From Deltaproteobacteria bacterium (lineage in GTDB: Bacteria > Desulfobacterota > GWC2-55-46 > JADFVP01), in the NCBI GenBank assembly GCA_029262515.1, contig JAJCZH010000024.1:1-64000 (forward strand): a DNA stretch of 64,000 nucleotides, given 5' to 3'. The position numbers were made by a program, and so were the translations under genes. Positions 1 to 8,425 of the stretch are shown here, one piece after another. The notes beneath the pieces were generated by a model. The model was not told the origin of the DNA, did no database searches, and saw nothing but the letters and a program-made list of their open reading frames with translations. How positions within the stretch are numbered: the stretch's first letter is position 1; every line of letters begins with the position of its first letter.

Positions 1-72
1 CCCACCTAACAAAAAAAACACTTCTTCATACCGGTAATTTATTTAAAAAAAAATGAAACTCTCTTTAAATTG

Positions 73-104
73 TAGAGGGCCGCGCAAAACGGCGCGGCCC
101 TCTA
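73..104 (-). terminator. stem-loop after sat-cysC
   Basis: A perfect 13-bp stem (TAGAGGGCCGCGC with GCGCGGCCCTCTA) around a 6-nt loop lies about 58 nt past the sat-cysC stop. There is no immediate U-run on either strand; a T-rich stretch appears only further downstream on the minus strand. It probably marks the 3' end of the sulfate operon, as a terminator or an RNA-stabilising hairpin. Confidence 0.55.
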
Positions 105-161
105 TATGATACTGCTATGGTGCCGAAGAGATAGCACCTGAAACAGCTATCTCCTGAAGAC

Positions 162-1883
162 TCATTTACCGCCCTTTATATAACCGAGCTGGTCGAGCTT
201 GAGAATAATCTGCTCCGAGGCCTCATCCGGCGTACAGTCGGCTGTATCTATACAGATCTCCGGGTTCTCCGGTGCTTCATACGGATCGGAAATACCGGTG
301 AACTCTTTGATTTTTCCTGCCCGCGCCAAAGCGTAAAGACCCTTACGGTCGCGCGACTCACAGACTTCAAGCGAAGTAGCGATATGAACCTCTAAAAACC
401 CTCCACATGGCTCTATATCGGCCCTTACGCCCGCACGAGTCGCTGTGTACGGAGCAATAGGCGCACAGATCGCTATACCGCCGTTTTTGGTTATCTCAGC
501 TGCAACAAAACCGATACGACGAATATTGATGTCTCTGTGTTCTTTAGAGAAACCGAGCTCGCTTGAAAGATTCTTCCTTACGATATCTCCATCGAGAAGC
601 GTTACCGACCTGCCGCCAATCTCCATAAGCTTAGCCATTAAAGCGTTCGCGATGGTAGACTTGCCTGAACCCGAGAGTCCCGTAAAGAAGAGCGTAAAAC
701 CCTGCTGGTCACGCGGCGGATAGGTTCTTCTAAGCTCTTCAACGACATTGGAATAACTGAACCAGTCAGGTATATCGAGCCCTTCGGCCAAACGCCTGCG
801 GACTTCGGTACCGGAAATATTCATAACGGTAAGCCCCTCTGGAACCTCTTCTACGGGCATGTACTCGGCCTTCTCCTTTACGTAGACCATCATCTGAAAA
901 GGAACCATCTTTATTCCGAGCTCGTCGGTCAGCTTCTCCATAAGCTCTTGAGCGTCGTAAGGGCCGTAGAAGTCGTTACCCTTGGAATCCTTACCAGGAT
1001 CGGCATGGTTTCTGCCGATAATAAAGTGGGTACAACCGTAGTTTTTCCTGATGATCGCATGCCATATCGCCTCGCGCGGTCCGCCCATACGCATAGCGAG
1101 TGGAAGCAGACTCAGGTCAGTAGAGTGCTCCGGGTACTGCTTTATCAGGTGCTGGTAGCAGCGGATGCGGGAGTAATGGTCCACATCTCCGGGTTTGGTC
1201 ATGCCGACAACAGGCTGGATCAAGAGATTGGCCTCTACCTGGCGAGCGGCCCGGAAAGTGATCTCCTGATGCGCCCTGTGCATAGGGTTACGGGTCTGGA
1301 AAGCAACTATCTTTGTCCAGGCGAGTTTCTGGAACTTGGCTCTCAGTTCTGCCGGAGTATTGCGAAGCTCCCTGAAGTCGTAGTGACGTGGTAGCTCTAA
1401 TCCCTGCAAGGTGCCACCGAGATAGACGTTATTTGCATTATTGAAAAGGTAGTTAACGCCCGGGTGCACAGTATCTTCGGAACCGAAGACCTTTACGGCC
1501 TCGTTCTTTTTATCCGGTGTCCACTTGTCACTTATGGTCAGAACGGCAAGTATAACGCCTTCGGGATCTCTTAGCGCTATTTCAGAGCCGTCAGAAACCT
1601 TCTCGGCAAAAGCTTCGGTAACGTCGAGAGTGATAGGCATCGTCCAGATGGTATTATTCGCAAGGCGCATATTATCGAGCACGCCGTCGTAATCTGCGCG
1701 CCCCATAAAACCCTCCAGCGGCGAAAAAGCACCGCTCAAAAGCATCTCTATATCCCAGAGCTGCCTCTCGGTCAGATCCCAACTCTCAAACTCAAGCGCT
1801 CTCTCTTTCAGTGCAGCCGAGTCAGTCTCGGACAAAATCAACTGCTTTAATTCTCCTCCATGCGGCTCATTCAATGATGACAC
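162..1883 (-). CDS. sat-cysC: Bifunctional sulfate adenylyltransferase / adenylylsulfate kinase (Sat-CysC fusion)
   Basis: This 573-residue protein activates sulfate to APS and phosphorylates APS to PAPS in the cytoplasm. The N-terminal ATP sulfurylase domain (about residues 1-390) has the nucleotide-binding motif QTRNPMHRAHQE and a GRNHADPG motif. The C-terminal APS kinase domain (about 395-573) has an intact P-loop, FTGLSGSGKST, and the downstream GDIVRKNL and RDRKGLY segments, so both activities look functional. The GTG start at 1883 is preceded by AAGGAGG at 9 nt. It is the last gene of the locus, after cysQ with a 59-nt gap. Sat-CysC fusions of this order are known in several bacterial phyla. 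Its neighbour CysH is of the FeS type that usually accepts APS directly, so the role of the kinase half here is not obvious. Confidence 0.95.
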   Translation of the reverse strand: MSSLNEPHGGELKQLILSETDSAALKERALEFESWDLTERQLWDIEMLLSGAFSPLEGFMGRADYDGVLDNMRLANNTIWTMPITLDVTEAFAEKVSDGSEIALRDPEGVILAVLTISDKWTPDKKNEAVKVFGSEDTVHPGVNYLFNNANNVYLGGTLQGLELPRHYDFRELRNTPAELRAKFQKLAWTKIVAFQTRNPMHRAHQEITFRAARQVEANLLIQPVVGMTKPGDVDHYSRIRCYQHLIKQYPEHSTDLSLLPLAMRMGGPREAIWHAIIRKNYGCTHFIIGRNHADPGKDSKGNDFYGPYDAQELMEKLTDELGIKMVPFQMMVYVKEKAEYMPVEEVPEGLTVMNISGTEVRRRLAEGLDIPDWFSYSNVVEELRRTYPPRDQQGFTLFFTGLSGSGKSTIANALMAKLMEIGGRSVTLLDGDIVRKNLSSELGFSKEHRDINIRRIGFVAAEITKNGGIAICAPIAPYTATRAGVRADIEPCGGFLEVHIATSLEVCESRDRKGLYALARAGKIKEFTGISDPYEAPENPEICIDTADCTPDEASEQIILKLDQLGYIKGGK

Positions 1884-1942
1884 TTTACGAATCCTCCTTG
1901 CTTACAGTATTAAGAACGTTGTATGAATAATCAAAAAAAAAT

Positions 1943-2776
1943 CTAATCAAGGCACTCTTTCCACGGATAAGCCGGACTGCCTGCGACCATAAAAGAGGGG
2001 TTGTGCAGATCCTCTTTATTATACCTGAGCGGCCTGCCCTCAAGGTCGGTTACGGTGCCGCCGGCTGCGGTTACTACTGCGTCCGCAGCACCTGTGTCCC
2101 ACTCCATCGTTGGCCCCAGACGCGGATACAGGTGCGCAGAGCCTTCGGCCACGAGGCAGAGTTTTAAAGAACTGCCCATACTGACGAGTTTAACCTCTTC
2201 CTGCGCGTTTTCGGTGCTCTCTATACTGGCCAGAAACTTCTCAAGCTTCTCGCCCTTATGTGAGCGCGACGCGGCAATCTTTAGCCCCTCGCCCTCTTCG
2301 TACGGTGCAACGCAGATTTCCTGCGCATAAACAGAGTCGGTGCCGTTGTCTCCATCAGGAGATAGTACCATCTTATAGGCAATAGAATCTACCGCCAAAT
2401 AGGTCACGCCGGTTACCGGCGCATAAACCACTCCGAGCGTAGGTCGGCCTTTATCTATAAGGGCGATATTTACGGTGAACTCGCCGTTACGCTTGATAAA
2501 CTCCCTGGTGCCGTCAAGCGGATCAACCAGCCAGAACCGGGCCCAGTCCTTACGCTCTTCATACGGCGCTGCGACAGACTCTTCGGAAAGAATCGGTACC
2601 CCGGAAGTAAGCTCTTTAAGCCCCTCGGTAATAATCGCATCGGCTGCGCTGTCGGCAAGCGTCAACGGGGAGCCGCCATCTTTAACCGTGGTGCCGAAGT
2701 TTCCGGAAGAGTAAACCTTCAGTATCGCTAAACCGGCCCTTTGGGACAGAGCGACTATATCATCTATTAGCGCGAT
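1943..2776 (-). CDS. cysQ: 3'(2'),5'-bisphosphate nucleotidase CysQ, apparent ATC start
   Basis: CysQ hydrolyses PAP (and PAPS) and belongs to the inositol monophosphatase fold. The metal-site motifs LVDPLDGTREF and EWDTGAADAVV are visible. The first conventional start in frame is a TTG at 2665, but that would delete about 37 conserved N-terminal residues, including IDDIVALSQRAGLAI and the lead-in to the SPLTLADSAAD segment. The reading frame is open back to a TAG at 2786-2788. An ATC at 2774-2776 sits 5 nt after a strong AGGAGG. I therefore place the start at this ATC, giving 277 residues, close to family length. Either a rare AUC start is used or ATG has mutated to ATC. Position between cysH and sat-cysC supports the role. 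Confidence 0.85.
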   Translation of the reverse strand: MALIDDIVALSQRAGLAILKVYSSGNFGTTVKDGGSPLTLADSAADAIITEGLKELTSGVPILSEESVAAPYEERKDWARFWLVDPLDGTREFIKRNGEFTVNIALIDKGRPTLGVVYAPVTGVTYLAVDSIAYKMVLSPDGDNGTDSVYAQEICVAPYEEGEGLKIAASRSHKGEKLEKFLASIESTENAQEEVKLVSMGSSLKLCLVAEGSAHLYPRLGPTMEWDTGAADAVVTAAGGTVTDLEGRPLRYNKEDLHNPSFMVAGSPAYPWKECLD

Positions 2777-2828
2777 GACAGCCTCCTAAAACAATGAATA
2801 CTCTGTAGGTAATAAGAATAAGAGGTTA

Positions 2829-3569
2829 TCAATGGAGACCGCACTCCGTCTTCTTGTGACCGGTCCACCTGCCGGCCCTGTCATCGTCACCATCTACTAC
2901 AGGGTGTGTACAGGGCTCGCAACCGATAGACGGATAACCGTTATCGAGCAGTTCGTTATACGGCAGGTCGTGAGTCATAATATAGTCCCAGACCTGCTTC
3001 TTGCTCCATGTGGCAAGCGGACTTATCTTTACGAGAGCGAACTTTCTGTCCCAGCCGATTATCGGTATATTGGCCCGTGTCTGCCCCTGGTCTCTGCGTA
3101 TGCCGGTCATCCATAACTTGAGCGTAGAGAGAACCTTCCTGAGCGGTTCGACTTTCCTTATCGTGCAGCACTTGTCCGGATCGGTCTCCCAGAGCTTAGG
3201 TCCGCATACCTTCTCCATATAATCGAGAGTCACCTCTGGCTCGTACCTCTCAACGGTTATCTTATACGTCTCTTCAATCTTCTTCTTCAAATCGAGTGTC
3301 TCTTTGAAATGAAAACCGGTATCAATGTAAAATATCCTGGCATCCGGTTTCTCTTTCAAAAGCATATCGAGAAGAACAAGCTCTTTAAAACTACACGCAA
3401 GAGCAAACTCTTCACGTTCAAAGTTCTCAATCACCCAGCGAATAACCTCCTGCGGGCTCTTGCTCTCAAGCTCGTCATTTACGGCTACGAGCTCTTCCTC
3501 AGTCCAGACCTTATCTTTGACCGTCTCTTTTTCAACCATTTCATCTTTAACCATTTTAATCATCCTCAT
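2829..3569 (-). CDS. cysH: Adenylylsulfate / phosphoadenylylsulfate reductase, [4Fe-4S] type
   Basis: This enzyme reduces APS (or PAPS) to sulfite using thioredoxin or a similar donor. It has the PP-loop fold, the cluster ligands CC (in DKCCTIRKVE) and CxxC (GCEPC), and the C-terminal catalytic ECGLH. These CC/CxxC ligands mark the [4Fe-4S] group, whose members mostly prefer APS, although some use PAPS. The ATG at 3569 follows GAGGGG at 7 nt and gives 246 residues; an upstream in-frame start at 3602 has no comparable ribosome site and lies inside an inverted repeat. It is followed 52 nt later by cysQ and preceded by the stress protein gene. Confidence 0.93.
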   Translation of the reverse strand: MRMIKMVKDEMVEKETVKDKVWTEEELVAVNDELESKSPQEVIRWVIENFEREEFALACSFKELVLLDMLLKEKPDARIFYIDTGFHFKETLDLKKKIEETYKITVERYEPEVTLDYMEKVCGPKLWETDPDKCCTIRKVEPLRKVLSTLKLWMTGIRRDQGQTRANIPIIGWDRKFALVKISPLATWSKKQVWDYIMTHDLPYNELLDNGYPSIGCEPCTHPVVDGDDDRAGRWTGHKKTECGLH

Positions 3570-3585
3570 ATATATTCCCCTCAGT

Positions 3586-3606
3586 TTTAATGGTAACACC
3601 ATTAAA
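3586..3606. promoter_or_regulatory. 9-bp inverted repeat upstream of cysH
   Basis: The arms TTTAATGGT and ACCATTAAA are perfect and separated by AAC. The repeat lies between the universal stress gene and cysH, 17 bp ahead of the cysH start. It could be an operator or a small RNA hairpin inside the operon. No known regulator consensus was recognised. Confidence 0.35.
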
Positions 3607-3627
3607 GAGGAGTAGCTTTTAGGGCCA

Positions 3628-4104
3628 TCACTTCTCGGGAAAGATCACTACCTCGCACCCGGCCTGCTTCTTCACCTCTCCGGCCATATCCCTGGAGAAG
3701 TATTTTATAAAAGAGTGCTCGCGCCTGCTGACCAGAACCGCCAAATCTATGTCGTACCGGCCTATGACGTCGAGTACCTGGGGCACGAAGTTACCGTCCT
3801 CCATTATTGGCTCATATTCTATAGCCGCCTCCATTGCCAGCACCTGTACCCGGCCAAGCTCTTCATAACCGCGCTGGCGATACTCGCGCATCAAAGACTC
3901 CGAGAGTTCGCTGGAGGGTTTGTCACCAATAAAACCGATATCGGTGAAACTATCGAACGCTTCGGAAGCAAGGTCGCTATCTACAGGGTAGAAAGCAACG
4001 AGCCCTGTTCCTTCTTCCGAGGCCCTCTTTACGGCATACTCCAGTGCGCTCTCCGGCGTGCCTGAAGTCGAGAGCACTATCAACACCTTTCTCCCTTGCT
4101 TCAT
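3628..4104 (-). CDS. Universal stress protein family (UspA-like), single domain
   Basis: The 158-residue protein opens with a beta strand and loop, KVLIVLSTSGTPESALEYA, typical of the Usp fold, and ends with a strand before the C-terminus (CEVVIFPEK). The ATP-binding signature G-x2-G-x9-G(S/T) expected near the C-terminus of ATP-binding Usp proteins is not evident, so nucleotide binding is doubtful. Its ATG lies 2 nt after the SLC13 stop, with GGAGG inside the end of that gene, so the two are translationally linked. Usp proteins next to transporters often tune them, but a role in sulfate uptake here is inference. Confidence 0.75.
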   Translation of the reverse strand: MKQGRKVLIVLSTSGTPESALEYAVKRASEEGTGLVAFYPVDSDLASEAFDSFTDIGFIGDKPSSELSESLMREYRQRGYEELGRVQVLAMEAAIEYEPIMEDGNFVPQVLDVIGRYDIDLAVLVSRREHSFIKYFSRDMAGEVKKQAGCEVVIFPEK

Positions 4105-4106
4105 CC

Positions 4107-5534
4107 TCAGCCTCCGAGCCCTATCAGCGGCCAGTAAAAGGCCGCAACGAGATTAAAGACCACCCATGCGGTTAAAAACATGATAAAACCGCCCTTGACC
4201 ATATCCTTAACGGATACGTAACCGGACGAAATCGCAATAGCATTGGCCGGTGTACTCATCGGCAACATAAAAGCGAGTCCCGCCGGTACGGCGATGGCGT
4301 ATGTCAGAAGAGCCGGGTCTATTCCCAGATTATCCGACATGCCTATACTTACTGGTACTAAAACGGCTATAACCGCAGCATTGCTCATGGACTCCGTAAG
4401 CGCAATCGCCAGGAAACTGAAGACTGCGAAGACAGCCCATTGAGAGGTCGCCCAGTCGCTGATAAGACTCTCGACCAGCCAGCGGGCAGCGCCGCTTTTA
4501 TCGAGTGCGCTGCCGAGAATAATAGCGCCGCCGTACATCAATATTATACCCCAATTGACGTACTCTTCGATATTTTTCCACCTGACGAGCCTGAATACGA
4601 AGAGCACGGCTACCGCTATCAGCGATACCGTAGAGAGCCCTATCGTATGGCCTAAAGTAGACCATGCGGCTATTGTCAGCAGCATTACAACGCCAACCGC
4701 ATACTCGGAGTACCGAAGCCTGCCCAGACCCTTAGCGCGTTTCTCGATAACGCCCATCGCTTTTGCGACGTCGGGTATATCTACCGGGAAAATCCGCGTA
4801 AGCACCAGATAACCGACTATAAGAAGCACCACTACGAGCGGAAAGACCGCTACGGTGTACTCGATGAAGCCTATAGTGGAGTCCGTAGTCTCCTGCAGAA
4901 TTCCGAGCGCAAGAGGCACGCGCGCCCCACCGAGAAAGGTCGCCACGCCTCCTATTACCGAACCCCAGGCAAGCGCGAAGAAGAGCAGCTTACCGTAATT
5001 GGAGCGTCCCGGCCTGAGGCCCAACGCCTTCGATATCTCAAGGGCAATAGGCAGTAACATCGCCGCAACAGCATGCTCGGACATAAAGAACGAAAGTACC
5101 GCTGCGAGCAGGAATATGCTGACCAGAAGCCTTCGGGGCGAATGGCCGTAGCGCTTCATCATCGTGAGCGCAATACGGTTGGAGAGCCCTGAATGCATTA
5201 CAGCACCGGCAAGAATGAAGGCGCCGAGGATAAAAAAGACGGCCTCATTACCGAAAAACGCATAGGTCTCGCTTCTGGGCAGTATGCCGAGAAGCGGCAC
5301 AAGGACTATCGCAAGCAGGCTCGTTATGGCAACCGGCACCATATTCGATACCCAGAGAACCAGGCAGAGCAGAAAAACACCGATTGCGCGCTGTCCCTCC
5401 GGCGAAAGCCCATCGGCCGGTTCCATAGTAACGACGGCCCATAAACCGATAGAAATAAGAATAAAAAAGAGCGGCCTGAGCGTCTTGATCCCAAGAAGGA
5501 CCCATATAGACCTTGTGTCTATTTCAACCTTCAT
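4107..5534 (-). CDS. SLC13/DASS-family anion permease, probable sulfate transporter
   Basis: The 475-residue inner-membrane protein has many hydrophobic segments and the paired family motifs: SNAAVIAVLVPVSIGMS and, near the end, MLPMSTPANAIAISSGY, which resembles the SNT signature region of divalent-anion/sodium symporters. Family members carry dicarboxylates, phosphate or sulfate. No substrate is fixed by sequence, but its place upstream of usp, cysH, cysQ and sat-cysC makes sulfate likely. The gene starts 112 nt after the radical SAM gene, and no strong ribosome site is visible before the ATG. Confidence 0.85.
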   Translation of the reverse strand: MKVEIDTRSIWVLLGIKTLRPLFFILISIGLWAVVTMEPADGLSPEGQRAIGVFLLCLVLWVSNMVPVAITSLLAIVLVPLLGILPRSETYAFFGNEAVFFILGAFILAGAVMHSGLSNRIALTMMKRYGHSPRRLLVSIFLLAAVLSFFMSEHAVAAMLLPIALEISKALGLRPGRSNYGKLLFFALAWGSVIGGVATFLGGARVPLALGILQETTDSTIGFIEYTVAVFPLVVVLLIVGYLVLTRIFPVDIPDVAKAMGVIEKRAKGLGRLRYSEYAVGVVMLLTIAAWSTLGHTIGLSTVSLIAVAVLFVFRLVRWKNIEEYVNWGIILMYGGAIILGSALDKSGAARWLVESLISDWATSQWAVFAVFSFLAIALTESMSNAAVIAVLVPVSIGMSDNLGIDPALLTYAIAVPAGLAFMLPMSTPANAIAISSGYVSVKDMVKGGFIMFLTAWVVFNLVAAFYWPLIGLGG

Positions 5535-5646
5535 GGCTCAACACTCACAACTCAATATTAAGTAGGCAACAGGCAAAACTCTTTGCCAATTATTCAATAT
5601 TAAAAAAGCCTAAATACATAGCGCATCCGAGGGTTAAAAGAGCGCT

Positions 5647-6837
5647 TTATTTATCTCCGTTCTTTACCCTCAGCTTTCGTCTTATTGTAGAGAGACCCCA
5701 GGCGGCCTTGAGCCCCAGGTGTGAGCCATAGAGGTTCTTTAAAAGGCTCATCTCGCTCTCAGCCCCCTCCATAAGCATTGATGCCTCTGCAGGTGTGGTA
5801 ACCATGCTTATATCTCTAACCCACTTAAAGTTCACACCGCTCTTCTTGACCGCCGTATAGAGATGCTTGAATACAGGTATTATAATCTCCGTCGTAAGCG
5901 GCTCTATTCTCAAGGTACGCCCCGCGCGCGGCCTGTAGATCGGCAGAATAGGTACCACGCCCATACCAGTCAGGTAATCAATTCCGATCCTTGTAGAGCC
6001 TGGCGGCTCTAAACCGACGATAAGATGCGATGCAACCGTACCGTTAGGAAATATCCCCACCGCGTACTTGAGCGCATCGAGGTACCGTTTTCTTCCCACA
6101 AGCCTGGACCGACCGGGACAGATCACCTCAAAAAGCTCGGCATCGAATATTCCCATATTATAGAGGATCGAATCGGCGCCTAGAGCATACGTATCGTCGA
6201 TCCATCGGTTCTTTTTCGGAGGCAGGGCCTCTACCGCGAGCAGACAACTGTAATGTTTCTTTATCGCCTTTATATACGGACTTAGAAATTCTATGCCACC
6301 GTCATCGCCCTCGGTAAAACCGACAGAGAGATAAATAATCTTCGATAACCCCTCTTTCAAGACTACGCCAACGGCCTCTAAAACCTCTTCTACCGTAAAG
6401 TCTCTCTTCGGCACGCCATCTATATTCTTGTTGAGCGTACAGTACCTGCACTCCGAATCGGTATCGAAGAAGTCGCACTTCGGAGACGGAGTAATTACCG
6501 TATAACTGCCGTGAACAACGGCTATATCTCCAAAAGGCACGCCGGTAGTCGTCTTGCGGCTGTAGAACTCCGGCATGGGCAGTATCTCGGCATTCATCTC
6601 CGAGACCCCGTCAGTTATGTAATGGGTCTCTTCGCGCTTTCTAAGCTCATACGGAGAGCGCTCGGTAAACTCTTCTCTACATGGAATATTGACCAACGTC
6701 TCTTCCGGCAGAAGCATATCTATGCCCGAAGTGCCGCATGCCCAGGCTTTGGCCAACGGATCGACTACCCTTATGCCCCTGAGCATAAGGTCTATCTTTA
6801 ACGCCCAGGGGTTATCGAAGTATCCGAGTGCCGACAT
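5647..6837 (-). CDS. Radical SAM protein with long CX8CX2C cluster motif, function unknown
   Basis: The 396-residue protein has three cysteines in CDFFDTDSECRYC (CX8CX2C) near residues 120-132, followed by beta-strand glycine-rich stretches and a C-terminal region typical of radical SAM barrels. The spacing is unlike the usual CX3CX2C and closer to the long loop of Elp3-type enzymes. No SPASM or extra cluster domain was recognised. The ATG at 6837 has only a weak AGGA ahead; the frame stays open upstream to a TAA but offers no other ATG or GTG. It sits between the MoeB-like gene and the sulfate permease, so a role in sulfur metabolism is suspected, not shown. Confidence 0.8.
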   Translation of the reverse strand: MSALGYFDNPWALKIDLMLRGIRVVDPLAKAWACGTSGIDMLLPEETLVNIPCREEFTERSPYELRKREETHYITDGVSEMNAEILPMPEFYSRKTTTGVPFGDIAVVHGSYTVITPSPKCDFFDTDSECRYCTLNKNIDGVPKRDFTVEEVLEAVGVVLKEGLSKIIYLSVGFTEGDDGGIEFLSPYIKAIKKHYSCLLAVEALPPKKNRWIDDTYALGADSILYNMGIFDAELFEVICPGRSRLVGRKRYLDALKYAVGIFPNGTVASHLIVGLEPPGSTRIGIDYLTGMGVVPILPIYRPRAGRTLRIEPLTTEIIIPVFKHLYTAVKKSGVNFKWVRDISMVTTPAEASMLMEGAESEMSLLKNLYGSHLGLKAAWGLSTIRRKLRVKNGDK

Positions 6838-7017
6838 TATATCCTGTATTATAAACGAGTTTATGGAGCGCTCGGCGATCAGTGAGTGCGAACTATTGAG
6901 GAGCGGAAGTTATGTTCCAGCCGGTGCCATATTTACAAATACAGGGCTACCGAACAGAAGGTAACCGAACACCTCCCAAGAACCTTGAGAGGCATTTAGT
7001 TCCCGGTACTACGAGAT

Positions 7018-7869
7018 TCAGGTCTTGAATTCGCAGACCGCCTCTTCGTACGCCTTGAGTTCAGTGATTGTGGCGCTTTCTCCGCAAAGCGCGCACTCGG
7101 GGTCTTTTCTGACCTTGACTTTTCTAAAGTTCATGCCGAGCGCGTCAAAGATCATAAGTTTTCCGGCCAGACCGTCACCGATACCGAGAAGCTCTTTAAC
7201 CGTCTCAACCGCCTGAAGCACACCGATAACACCTGCAAGCGCACCGAGCACTCCGGCCTCCTGACAACTAGGAACAAGGCCCTTTGGCGGCGGCTCTGGA
7301 TAAAGGCACCTGTAACACGGGTACTCTTCATGCCCCTTAAAGACGGATATCTGGCCGTCAAACCTGAACATGGAGCCGGAAACGAGCGGCTTTTTCTCGA
7401 AAAATGCCGCGTCGTTCATCAGAAAACGAGTTGGAAAGTTGTCCGATCCGTCGAGAACGACATCGTATTCTCTAATAATCTCACGAATATTATCCGCTGT
7501 CAGGCGCGCATTGACCGGTTCAACCTTTACGTCCGGGTTGAGCGACTCTATAGCCGCCTTTGCACTCAAGACCTTCGGCGTACCGATAGTCTCGGTCTTG
7601 TGTATGACCTGTCTCTGCAGGTTGGACATATCGACCACATCGGCGTCGGCCATGCCGATAGTACCTACTCCGGCAGCAGCAAGGTAAAGCAGCGCAGGAG
7701 AGCCTAATCCGCCGGCACCGAGCACAAAGACCTTGCTCTTTAAAAGTTTAGCCTGCCCTACGCCACCAACTTCGGGCAGTATTATGTGGCGTGAATACCG
7801 TTCTATCTGCTCTTCAGTAAAATCCATCTCTAAAAAATCTCCCGCTATATTTTTTTTTGGCTGAGCCAA
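7018..7869 (-). CDS. moeB: MoeB/ThiF-type E1-like adenylyltransferase
   Basis: This 283-residue enzyme adenylates the C-terminal glycine of a small sulfur carrier protein. It has the nucleotide loop GAGGLGSPALLYLAAAG, the DGSDNFPTRFL segment, a cysteine in PSCQEAGVLG at the usual catalytic/loop position, and two zinc-binding pairs (CYRC and CALC). There is no C-terminal rhodanese domain, so sulfur must come from another donor. The likely partner is the MoaD/ThiS-like protein at 10073-10366. It follows the JAMM protease gene by 45 nt. The separate moaD/moaE genes at 31-32 kb may also use it. Confidence 0.9.
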   Translation of the reverse strand: MAQPKKNIAGDFLEMDFTEEQIERYSRHIILPEVGGVGQAKLLKSKVFVLGAGGLGSPALLYLAAAGVGTIGMADADVVDMSNLQRQVIHKTETIGTPKVLSAKAAIESLNPDVKVEPVNARLTADNIREIIREYDVVLDGSDNFPTRFLMNDAAFFEKKPLVSGSMFRFDGQISVFKGHEEYPCYRCLYPEPPPKGLVPSCQEAGVLGALAGVIGVLQAVETVKELLGIGDGLAGKLMIFDALGMNFRKVKVRKDPECALCGESATITELKAYEEAVCEFKT

Positions 7870-7914
7870 AACTGATTAATCAACTATTATACAGACCGGA
7901 ACCTTGAGACCGGT

Positions 7915-8358
7915 TCAGTCTATCTGCTCTATCTTCTCTTCCGAGAAAGGCGCGCCCTCTTTAGTGAATATCCAGCTCTTCACGGATACCTCGGTGCCGC
8001 CCTGCACAGCAACTATCACATACGAGTAATCGAGCTGTCCTCTTTCGCGGTCGAACTCGCTCGGACGATCAGGATGATCCGGGTGCGAATGGTAAAAGCC
8101 GATTATCTCACAGCCCTGCGATCTTGCCACCTTGTCTATAAGGTTCAACTGATGCGGGTCTATCACATACCTGTCGTGAGCCCTCTCAGTATTGGTATTT
8201 GTCATCCGTTCTACATTGAGAACCTTGCGCCCGCCCATCACATGCCCTACCAGAACTCCGCAACACTCCTCCGGGTAAGCATCTTTTGCGTGCTCCACTA
8301 TCTGCGCATAAGCGGACTTTGCCACCTTAAGCTTACTCTTCTTACTCAATAATCCCAT
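7915..8358 (-). CDS. JAMM/MPN+ metalloprotease (Mec-like), probable carrier-processing peptidase
   Basis: The 147-residue protein has a complete JAMM site: glutamate in PEECCGVLVG, then HSHPDHPDRPSEFD, which fits HxHx7Sx2D. Members next to CysO-type carriers remove residues after the carrier Gly-Gly (Mec in Mycobacterium; HcyD in Wolinella). Here the carrier ends in GG-SIGGKR, so a protease of this kind is needed to expose the diglycine. The gene lies between the cysteine-synthase-like gene and moeB with short gaps. Confidence 0.9.
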   Translation of the reverse strand: MGLLSKKSKLKVAKSAYAQIVEHAKDAYPEECCGVLVGHVMGGRKVLNVERMTNTNTERAHDRYVIDPHQLNLIDKVARSQGCEIIGFYHSHPDHPDRPSEFDRERGQLDYSYVIVAVQGGTEVSVKSWIFTKEGAPFSEEKIEQID

Positions 8359-8425
8359 CTCTGTTCAACCTCAAAAAAAAGATTTAATACCGCAGAACCA
8401 CGGCATCAATTTATTAAAAATAATA

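Noticed and set aside
948-1394. Plus-strand 148-codon frame inside sat-cysC
   Set aside because: Shadow of the sat frame with no recognisable sequence and no ribosome site.
6838-6960. Selenocysteine or frameshift extension of the radical SAM gene
   Set aside because: The upstream in-frame stop is TAA and the extension has no start or conserved motif.
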